DNA from: Nonomuraea sp.
GTDB lineage: Bacteria; Actinomycetota; Actinomycetes; Streptosporangiales; Streptosporangiaceae
Reading direction: 5' to 3'
NCBI GenBank assembly: GCA_013362835.1
Contig: JABFVJ010000251.1
Location: forward strand, 1 to 19,872
DNA: 19,872 bases
Shown here in pieces: positions 14,271 through 19,872 of this stretch. How positions within the stretch are numbered: position 1 is the stretch's first letter; every line of letters starts with the position of its first letter. The notes under the pieces were generated by a model. The model did not search any database. It worked only from the letters and a program-made list of their open reading frames with translations, and had not been told where the DNA came from. Made by a program: the position numbers and the translations under genes.

Positions 14271-14978
14271 ATGAGCGTTCTCGTCGTCACCGGCACCGGC
14301 TTCGGCGTGGGCAAGACCGTCGTCGCGGCGGCCCTCGCCGCGCTGGCCAGGGAGCGGGGGTCGTCCGTCGCCGTGGTGAAGCCGGCGCAGACCGGCGACG
14401 GCCACGACCTCGACGAGGTGATCCGGCTGTCCGGGGTGGACACCACGTTCGAGCTCGCGCGGTTCGCCGAGGCGCTGTCGCCCGCCGCCGCCGCGCGGCT
14501 CGCCGGGGTGCCGCCGGTGTCGCTGGCGGACGCCGCCCGGTTCGTACGGGAGCTGGCCGAGAGCAACCGGCTGGTCGTCGTCGAGGGCACCGGCGGGCTG
14601 CTGGTGCGATTCGACGAGGACGGCGCGACAGTCGCCGACCTCGCCCGGCTGGTGGGGGCCCAGGTGCTGGTGGTGACGGGGGCGGGGCTCGGCACGCTCA
14701 ACCACGCCGCGCTGACCCTGGAGGCCCTGGCGCACCGAGGGCTTGACCTCGCGGGCGTGGTGATCGGGTGCTGGCCCGATGACGCGGGGGTCGTCGGCCG
14801 GAGCAACGTCGCCGACCTGGAGATGCTGGCCGCGCGGCCGCTGGCGGGAGTGCTGCCCGAAGGAGCCGGGGGGCTCGGCCGCGAGGCGTTCGCCCGGTGC
14901 GCGCGTGAGGGGCTCGGCGCGACGCTGGGCGGTTCGTTCGATCCGGCGGCCTTCAAGCGGCGGCTCGGCGTGCTCTAG
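14271..14978 (+). CDS. bioD: ATP-dependent dethiobiotin synthetase
   Basis: 235 aa. The P-loop VVTGTGFGVGKT (5-16) with Lys15/Thr16, the substrate-side VVKPAQTG (35-42) and VVVEGTGGLLV (about 102-112) are BioD signatures; LARLVGAQVLVVTGAGLGTLNHALTLE-like sequence follows the family order. Closes the ureido ring of dethiobiotin from 7,8-diaminopelargonate, CO2 and ATP, the penultimate step of biotin synthesis. It stands apart from bioA, bioB and bioF, none of which is in the window. Leaderless start preferred over GTG 14265. Followed by a G/C hairpin. Confidence 0.93.
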   Translation: MSVLVVTGTGFGVGKTVVAAALAALARERGSSVAVVKPAQTGDGHDLDEVIRLSGVDTTFELARFAEALSPAAAARLAGVPPVSLADAARFVRELAESNRLVVVEGTGGLLVRFDEDGATVADLARLVGAQVLVVTGAGLGTLNHAALTLEALAHRGLDLAGVVIGCWPDDAGVVGRSNVADLEMLAARPLAGVLPEGAGGLGREAFARCAREGLGATLGGSFDPAAFKRRLGVL

Positions 14979-14995
14979 CAGCGAACTCATCCGTC

Positions 14996-15022
14996 CCGGG
15001 GGTGGGGCTAACCCCACCCCGG
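14996..15022 (+). terminator. Hairpin terminator after bioD
   Basis: 9-bp perfect stem GGGGTGGGG/CCCCACCCC (14999-15007 with 15012-15020) with loop CTAA, extended by two C-G pairs past a single bulged G. No T tract. Separates bioD from the two-component operon. Confidence 0.75.
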
Positions 15023-15064
15023 ACCAGCACACCAGGCCCATTTCGCGAAGGTCCGCCCGGTCAA

Positions 15065-15070
15065 TACGGT
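15065..15070 (+). promoter_or_regulatory. -10 box (TACGGT) of the two-component operon, leaderless
   Basis: TACGGT, exactly 6 nt (TGAGGA), ATG 15077. The 6 nt contain GAGGA, but they abut the ATG and are too close to work as a normal ribosome site. Confidence 0.55.
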
Positions 15071-15076
15071 TGAGGA

Positions 15077-16237
15077 ATGAAAGTCCCCCGTCCCTGGTCG
15101 GCACGTGCCTGGCTCGACACGGCCCACGTGATGATCGGGCTGCCCGTCGCCGTGGTGCTCGGCGGGCTGACGCTGCTGCTGGCCGTGGCGCCGCCGGTGC
15201 TGCGGCGCGGCATCCCCGTGTTCACCCGGGTGCAGCGTTCCAGGTTCGCCGCCTTCCTCGGCGTACGCATCCCGCCGGTGCCCACGCCGGGGAGCTGGCG
15301 CAGCCCGTCCACGTGGCGGCAGATCGCCTACCACCTGCTGTCGCCCTTCGTGGGCGCGGTGGCGGCCTTCCTGGTGGCGTTGACGTGGGGGGCGGCGGTC
15401 GTGGGGCTGCTGGCGTTCCTGCCGCCGCGGGTGGAGCCGGCGCCGATGGAGTTCCTGGTCGACCTGCGCGACCCGGTCATCATGGGGGTCGCCACGGGAG
15501 CCGGGCTGGCGCTGCTGGCGCTCGCGCCGCTCCTCGCCAGGGGCATGGCCGCCCTCGACCTGTCGGTGGCGCGTACGCTGCTCGGGCCCAGCCGTACGGA
15601 GCTGGGGCAGCGCATCGAGACGCTGACCGAGAGCCGCGCCGGCGTGATCGACGCCGCCGACGCCGAGCGCCGCAGGATCGAGCGCGACCTGCACGACGGC
15701 GCCCAGCAGCGCCTGGTCTCGCTCGCCATGAACCTCGGCCTGGCCAGGGCCACCCTCACCGACCTGCCCGACCCCGCCCGCGAGGCCATCGAGCAGGCCC
15801 ACGAGGAGGCCAAGCAGGCGCTCAAGGAGCTGCGCGACTTCGTCCGCGGCCTGCACCCGGCCGTGCTCAACGACCAGGGGCTCGACGCGGCGCTCTCCGG
15901 CGTCGCGGCCCGCGCCCCCATCCCCGTACGCCTGCGCGTCGACATCGAACGGCGCGTCTCCCCGACCATCGAGGCGGTGGCCTTCTTCATCGTGTCCGAA
16001 GCACTGACCAACATCGCCAAGCACGCGGCTGCCACCAAGGCCGAGGTGACCGTACGCCGGGAGCGCGAACGCCTGCGCGTGCTCGTCCACGACGACGGCT
16101 GCGGCGGCGCCCGGCTCGACGGCGGCACCGGCCTGCGCGGCCTGGCCCAGCGCATCGACGCCGTCGACGGGACGCTCCGCCTGTCCAGCCCGTTCGGCGG
16201 GCCGACCACGATCGAGGTGGAGCTGCCGTGCGAGTAG
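15077..16237 (+). CDS. Membrane sensor histidine kinase (NarL-type, HisKA_3)
   Basis: 386 aa. Hydrophobic spans near 17-38, 88-115 (one or two) and 134-155 form an N-terminal membrane sensor without a large outer domain. The HisKA_3 dimerisation box is ERRRIERDLHDGAQQRLVSLAMNLGLAR (about 197-224) with phosphoacceptor His206 in the DLHDGAQQRL motif; the ATPase domain has N-box EALTNIAKHAAA and G-box HDDGCGGA, with GTGLRGLAQRI after it. Phosphorylates the response regulator encoded next, whose start overlaps its 3' end by 10 bp. Intramembrane-sensing layout suggests envelope stress. Signal unknown. Confidence 0.94.
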   Translation: MKVPRPWSARAWLDTAHVMIGLPVAVVLGGLTLLLAVAPPVLRRGIPVFTRVQRSRFAAFLGVRIPPVPTPGSWRSPSTWRQIAYHLLSPFVGAVAAFLVALTWGAAVVGLLAFLPPRVEPAPMEFLVDLRDPVIMGVATGAGLALLALAPLLARGMAALDLSVARTLLGPSRTELGQRIETLTESRAGVIDAADAERRRIERDLHDGAQQRLVSLAMNLGLARATLTDLPDPAREAIEQAHEEAKQALKELRDFVRGLHPAVLNDQGLDAALSGVAARAPIPVRLRVDIERRVSPTIEAVAFFIVSEALTNIAKHAAATKAEVTVRRERERLRVLVHDDGCGGARLDGGTGLRGLAQRIDAVDGTLRLSSPFGGPTTIEVELPCE

Positions 16238-16881
16238 TGCTCGCCGAGGACTCGGTCCTGCTGCGCGAGGGCCTGATCAGGCTGCTCGACGCCTCCGGCA
16301 TGCGCGTGGTCGCGGCCGTCGACGAGGCCGAGGGGCTGCTGCGGGCCGTCGAGGAGCACGGGCCCGAGCTCGTGATCACCGACGTGCGGATGCCGCCCAC
16401 GCACACCGACGAGGGCCTGCGCGCCGCGCTCGTCCTGCGCCGCCAGCACCCCGGTCTGGCCGTGCTCGTCCTCTCCCAGTACGTCGAGGAACGCTACGCC
16501 GCCCGCCTGCTGGCCTCGGCGACCGGCGGCGTCGGCTACCTGCTCAAGGACCGGGTCGCGGACGTGGCCGAGTTCATCGACGCGCTGCGCCGGGTCGCGG
16601 CCGGCGGCACCGCGCTCGACCCCGAAGTGGTCGCCCAGCTCCTGCTGCGCGGCAACAGCGACCCGCTGGAACGCCTGACCCCGCGCGAGCACGAGGTGCT
16701 CAAGCTGATGGCCGAGGGCCGCTCCAACGCCGGCATCGGGCAGTCGCTCGTGCTCAGCGAGGGCGCGGTGGGCAAGCACATCGGCAACATCTTCACCAAG
16801 CTCGACCTGCCTCCCGCCGAGGGCGACCACCGCCGGGTGCTCGCCGTCCTGCAGTTCCTCAAGATCAGGAGCATGCCGTGA
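16228..16881 (+). CDS. NarL/LuxR-family response regulator
   Basis: 217 aa, GTG start inside the kinase gene with GAGGTGGAG just upstream. Receiver domain 1-120: acidic pocket Glu7/Asp8, phosphoacceptor Asp52 in VITDVRMPP, Lys in YLLKDRV. LuxR-type helix-turn-helix at about 151-215: LTPREHEVLKLMAEGRSNAGIGQSLVLSEGAVGKHIGNIFTKL. Cytoplasmic transcription factor paired with the upstream kinase. Its TGA overlaps the GTG of the next gene (GTGA at 16878-16881), so that gene is both co-transcribed and probably a target or partner of the system. Confidence 0.95.
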   Translation: MRVVLAEDSVLLREGLIRLLDASGMRVVAAVDEAEGLLRAVEEHGPELVITDVRMPPTHTDEGLRAALVLRRQHPGLAVLVLSQYVEERYAARLLASATGGVGYLLKDRVADVAEFIDALRRVAAGGTALDPEVVAQLLLRGNSDPLERLTPREHEVLKLMAEGRSNAGIGQSLVLSEGAVGKHIGNIFTKLDLPPAEGDHRRVLAVLQFLKIRSMP

Positions 16882-17654
16882 AAGCCGTCTGGCTGACCTC
16901 GGGAGCCGTGGCCACGGTGATCGCGCTGGTGGTGTCGACCATCCTGGTCTGGCACGGCTTCTCCAGGGGCAGGCCGCCGCAGGAGGCCCATCGCCGATCG
17001 GTCCCGTTCGAGCTGTCCACGCTGAAGATCACGACCGGCGGCGGCCGGGTGGACGTGGACATCAATCCGGGCCCGGCCGGCGTGCTGCTGATCAACCGGA
17101 ACACGCTCTGGACGTCGACCGACCGGCCGAAGATCACCGAGGAGTGGGACGGCCGCACCCTGCGGCTCGACATCCAGTGCGAGGACTCCGGCCTGTTCGA
17201 CGGCCCCTACTGCCAGGCCCACTACGCCCTCTTCGTGCCGCCGGAGACCGACGTCGAGGGCAGCACGACCGTCGGCGACCTCAGCATCAGCGACGTCATC
17301 GGCGGCGTACGGCTGACGACCGTCTCGGGTGAGGTGCGGGCCGACCGGCTGCCCGGGTCGGTGCGGATCAGGTCCGGCACGGGGAACGTGTCGGCCGGCT
17401 CGCTGAGCGGCGGCAAGGCCGACGTGGAGACCGGCGCCGGCAACGTGAAGCTCGACTTCATGGACCCGCCGGTCGAGGTCAGGGCCGTGGCGCGGGCGGC
17501 CGGCGACGTCACCGTACGGGTGCCGTCCGGCTCGTACGACGTGACGGCCGAGGGCAGGCGTACGGAGGTCGACGTCGACTCCACCGCGGGGGCGTCCAAG
17601 AAGATCGAGGCCCGCGCCCCCTTGGGCACCGTCCGCGTCTGCTGCGGACCTTAA
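16878..17654 (+). CDS. Membrane-anchored DUF4097-family protein
   Basis: 258 aa. One N-terminal membrane segment (about 5-26, uncleaved-signal type) followed by an extracytoplasmic domain of short repeating beta strands (LTTVSGEVRADRLPGSVRIRSGTGNVSAGSLSGGKADVETGAGNVKLDF, about 146-195), the beta-helix look of DUF4097/DUF4098. A Cys pair at CEDSGLFDGPYC (about 100-111) and a terminal VRVCCGP could form disulfides outside. Function unknown; as the third gene of a sensor-kinase operon it may act as an accessory or output protein in envelope sensing, by loose analogy with LiaFSR-type systems. Confidence 0.88.
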   Translation: MKAVWLTSGAVATVIALVVSTILVWHGFSRGRPPQEAHRRSVPFELSTLKITTGGGRVDVDINPGPAGVLLINRNTLWTSTDRPKITEEWDGRTLRLDIQCEDSGLFDGPYCQAHYALFVPPETDVEGSTTVGDLSISDVIGGVRLTTVSGEVRADRLPGSVRIRSGTGNVSAGSLSGGKADVETGAGNVKLDFMDPPVEVRAVARAAGDVTVRVPSGSYDVTAEGRRTEVDVDSTAGASKKIEARAPLGTVRVCCGP

Positions 17655-17658
17655 GGTC
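17647..17658. promoter_or_regulatory. 12-bp perfect palindrome GACCTTAAGGTC
   Basis: Spans the DUF4097 stop codon and ends just before the expected -35 position of the next promoter (-10 at 17682). Possible operator. Confidence 0.35.
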
Positions 17659-17681
17659 TGTTTACTCTTGTGACTGGTTGG

Positions 17682-17687
17682 TAAGTT
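17682..17687 (+). promoter_or_regulatory. -10 box (TAAGTT) of leaderless ThDP-enzyme transcript
   Basis: TAAGTT, exactly 6 nt, ATG 17694; no Shine-Dalgarno. TGTTTA lies 17 bp upstream as a weak -35. Confidence 0.6.
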
Positions 17688-17693
17688 CCCGGC

Positions 17694-19340
17694 ATGGAGT
17701 CTGCGAAGCACGCCGGTGACGCCGCCGTCGCCGTGTCCAAGGCCTATGGCGTCGAGACCATGTTCACGCTCTCGGGAGGCCACGTCTTCCCGCTGTACGA
17801 CGGCGCGGTGCACGAGGGCATGCGCATCCTCGACGTACGCCACGAGCAGAGCGCGGTCTTCGCCGCCGAGGCCACGGCCCGGCTGACCAGGAAACCCGGC
17901 CTGGCCGTGCTGACCGCGGGGCCCGGCATCACCAACGGCGTCAGCGGCGTCGCGACCGCGCACTTCAACGGCTCGCCCGTGGTCGTCATGGGCGGCCGGG
18001 CCCCCCAGTCGCGCTGGGGCAGCGGCGCGCTCCAGGAGATGGACCACCCGCCGCTGCTCGAACCGATCACCAAGCTGTCGTTCACCGCGTCGGGCCCCGA
18101 TTCGGTGGGCCAGGACGTCGAGTCGGCCTTCCGCACCGCCGTCGCACCCCGCCGCGGCCCGGTCTTCCTCGACTTCTACATGGACCACCTGTTCGCCCCC
18201 TCGCCCGTCCATGAGGTGCACACGCAGTCGCCCTCGCCGCTGGAGCCCGACCCCGACGATCTCGCCGCCATCGCGCGACTGCTGGCCGAGGCCGAGCGCC
18301 CGGTGCTGGTCTACGGCTCCGACGTGTGGATGGACCGGGCCGAGGAGGCCGCCCGCGACTTCGCCGAGACCTGGCGGCTGCCGGTCATCCCCAACGGCCA
18401 GGGCCGCGGCATCCTGCCCTCGGGGCACGAGCTGCTCGTCACGCGCGCCCGCGGCGTCGCCTTCGCCCAGGCCGACCTGGTCATCGTGATCGGCACCCCG
18501 CTCGACTTCCGGCTCGGCTACGGCTGGTTCGGCGGCAAGGAAGGCGCTCCCCTGGCCCGCGTCGTGCACATCGCCGACGCGCCCTCGCAGCTCGCCACCC
18601 ACATGCGCCCGGCCGCCAAGGCCGCGGGCGACCTGTCGGTCGTGCTGTGGAGCCTCGGCGCCGCCTGCGGCGACGCGGGCGTCAAGCCCAGCGCCTACGC
18701 CTCGTGGCTGTCGAAGCTCTCCGAGGCCGCCGCCGCGGCCATCGCCGGCGACGCCGAGCTGCTGGCCGCCGACTCCGACCCGATCCACCCCATGCGCGTG
18801 TACGGCGAGCTCGGCAAGGTCCTGGCCGAGGACGCCGTGGTGATCGGCGACGGCGGCGACTTCGTCTCCTACGCCGGCAAGTACGTCGAGCCCAAGCAGC
18901 CCGGCAACTGGCTCGACCCCGGCCCGTACGGGTGCCTCGGCACCGGGCTCGGCTACTCCATCGCCGCCCGCCTGGCCCGGCCGTCGTCCCAGGTCGTGCT
19001 GCTGCTCGGCGACGGCGCCGCCGGCTTCTCCCTGATGGACGTCGACACCCTCGTACGCCACCGCCTGCCCGTCGTCATGATCTGCGGCAACAACGGCATC
19101 TGGGGCCTGGAGAAGCACCCCATGCAACTCCTGTACGGCTACGACGTGGCCGCCGAGCTACAGCCGCAGTGCCGCTACGACCAGGTCGTGACGGCGCTGG
19201 GCGGCGGTGGCGAGCTGGTGACCAGGCCGTCGGAGATCGGGCCGGCGCTGCGCAGGGCGTTCGACTCCGGGATCCCGTACATGGTGAACATCGCCACCGA
19301 CCCGCAGGTCGCCTACCCCCGCAACACCACGGGGGTCTGA
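17694..19340 (+). CDS. Acetolactate-synthase-like thiamine-diphosphate enzyme (IlvG/Rv1820-like)
   Basis: 548 aa, full-length for the family. The N-terminal PYR domain holds catalytic Glu51 in DVRHEQSAVFAAEA; a central domain (about 190-330); the C-terminal PP domain has the ThDP motif GDGAAG starting at 439 and ending in NN at 466-467 (ICGNNGIWGLEKHP). The text FTLSGGHVFPLYDGA, WLDPGPYGCLGTGLGY and YPRNTTG closely resembles mycobacterial IlvG (Rv1820). The family condenses or decarboxylates 2-oxoacids; true acetolactate synthase activity is uncertain, since no ilvN regulatory subunit or ilvC lies here. Own leaderless promoter. Its stop is 1 bp from the convergent gene's stop, with no space for a terminator. 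Confidence 0.92.
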   Translation: MESAKHAGDAAVAVSKAYGVETMFTLSGGHVFPLYDGAVHEGMRILDVRHEQSAVFAAEATARLTRKPGLAVLTAGPGITNGVSGVATAHFNGSPVVVMGGRAPQSRWGSGALQEMDHPPLLEPITKLSFTASGPDSVGQDVESAFRTAVAPRRGPVFLDFYMDHLFAPSPVHEVHTQSPSPLEPDPDDLAAIARLLAEAERPVLVYGSDVWMDRAEEAARDFAETWRLPVIPNGQGRGILPSGHELLVTRARGVAFAQADLVIVIGTPLDFRLGYGWFGGKEGAPLARVVHIADAPSQLATHMRPAAKAAGDLSVVLWSLGAACGDAGVKPSAYASWLSKLSEAAAAAIAGDAELLAADSDPIHPMRVYGELGKVLAEDAVVIGDGGDFVSYAGKYVEPKQPGNWLDPGPYGCLGTGLGYSIAARLARPSSQVVLLLGDGAAGFSLMDVDTLVRHRLPVVMICGNNGIWGLEKHPMQLLYGYDVAAELQPQCRYDQVVTALGGGGELVTRPSEIGPALRRAFDSGIPYMVNIATDPQVAYPRNTTGV

Positions 19341-19341
19341 C

Positions 19342-19872
19342 CTACGACTTGTTCGGGGTCGGGGTCGCCGACGGGGTCGGCGTCGAGCAGGTGCCGTCGA
19401 CCACGTACAGGGTGACCACCTTGGTCTCCGGGACCCACTTGCCGCCGACCGGGTCCGTCCTGCTGATCTTCCGGCAGGCGGGGTCGTCGGTGGTCACGGA
19501 GGTGTCCCGGACCCGGACCTTCAGGCCCGCGGTCTCGACCATCTCCTGGCCCCTGAGGAACGGCAGCCCGGCGACCTTGGGCACCATGATGGTCTTGACC
19601 GTCGGCGTGCTCGTCGGTGTGCTCGTCGGCGTCTTGGTCGACCCCTTCGTGGTGGTCGGGGTGCCGGTGGGCGTGTTCGTCGGCTCTGGCGACGCGCTCT
19701 CGATGGGCCTGGTGGGCGTCCTGGTGGGCGGCCTCGTCGTCGGGGGGTGGGTCGTAGGCTTGGGCTTGCCGCCGGTCTTGGTCGGGTCGGGGCTGGGCTC
19801 CTCGTCGCCCAAACCGCTGATGGTCGCCGTGGGCGTCGTCGTCGGTTCGCCGCCCGGCACCATGCCGGTCAG
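19342..19872 (-). CDS. PASTA-domain protein, C-terminal part (possibly Ser/Thr kinase), 5' end beyond window
   Basis: 176 residues visible, frame open to the right edge. First about 95 residues are a Pro/Thr-rich low-complexity linker (TPT, PTT, TPTG runs), then one PASTA domain (VPKVAGLPFLRGQEMVETAGLKVRVRD ... VVTLYVVDG) and a short TPTPSATPTPNKS tail. A Cys pair (PACRK and DGTC) may form a disulfide. The lay-out, extracellular linker plus PASTA at the C-terminus, fits PknB-type Ser/Thr kinases that sense peptidoglycan fragments; the kinase domain would be outside, so this is inference. Confidence 0.85.
   Translation of the reverse strand: MTGMVPGGEPTTTPTATISGLGDEEPSPDPTKTGGKPKPTTHPPTTRPPTRTPTRPIESASPEPTNTPTGTPTTTKGSTKTPTSTPTSTPTVKTIMVPKVAGLPFLRGQEMVETAGLKVRVRDTSVTTDDPACRKISRTDPVGGKWVPETKVVTLYVVDGTCSTPTPSATPTPNKS

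Noticed and set aside
16536..19127. Very long open frame on the minus strand (863 codons)
   Set aside because: It lies antisense to three well-supported genes and its translation is biased Gly/Ala/Arg/Asp/His-rich text with no domain; long antisense frames are expected at this G+C.

Overview
The window is about 70% G+C with strong G/C third positions, carries a WhiB-family gene, a nickel superoxide dismutase and a DasR-type regulator, and has no rRNA, tRNA, IS element or CRISPR. This points to a filamentous actinomycete chromosome; protein wording suggests Streptosporangiales (Nonomuraea-like), which is inferred from family memory and not from a search. Gene order resembles the Streptomyces coelicolor SCO5231-SCO5261 core region as I recall it: malic enzyme, polar amino-acid ABC transporter, sodX/sodN, anti-sigma plus SigH/SigF-type sigma, wblE (whiB1), PdtaS-type kinase, dasR. 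This is mostly conserved core chromosome, not an accessory island.

Layout. 2-1105: 3' part of a secreted trypsin-fold protein whose catalytic Ser is Asp. 1146-2504 (-): NsdA-like HTH/TPR regulator, convergent on the first gene over a shared hairpin. 2781-3989 (-): malic enzyme with a strong terminator. 4252-6683 (+): three-gene amino-acid ABC operon ending in a 16-bp hairpin. 6749-6816: 17-bp tandem repeats, then a leaderless zinc-ribbon gene (6840-7259). 7395-7688 (-) and 7778-8179 (+): divergent Ni-SOD maturation protease and Ni-SOD. 8307-9529: anti-sigma/sigma pair. 9526-9909 (-) and 9980-10945 (+): membrane protein and diacylglycerol-kinase-family enzyme, divergent and both apparently leaderless. 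11220-11474: whiB1/wblE. 11605-13074 (-): PdtaS-like sensor kinase. 13527-14246: DasR. 14271-14978: bioD. 15077-17654: sensor kinase, NarL-type response regulator and DUF4097 protein in one overlapping operon. 17694-19340: acetolactate-synthase-like ThDP enzyme. 19342-19872 (-): C-terminal part of a PASTA protein.

The functional theme is central physiology and stress control: carbon and nitrogen entry (malic enzyme, amino-acid uptake, DasR), oxidative stress (Ni-SOD), general stress (sigma/anti-sigma), nitric-oxide/redox sensing (WhiB1) and envelope sensing (two-component system plus DUF4097).

The most informative non-coding signals are: (1) a recurring leaderless start architecture, a TANNNT -10 box followed by exactly 6 nt and an ATG, upstream of five genes, with a sixth variant (7 nt, GTG); (2) two CRP-type dyads, one upstream of whiB1 and one perfect TGTGA-N6-TCACA between pdtaS and dasR; (3) a 17-bp tandem repeat after the ABC operon terminator. 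The most unusual proteins are the Asp-for-Ser protease homologue with a large charged insertion and an anti-sigma factor whose GHKL nucleotide-binding motifs are not recognisable.
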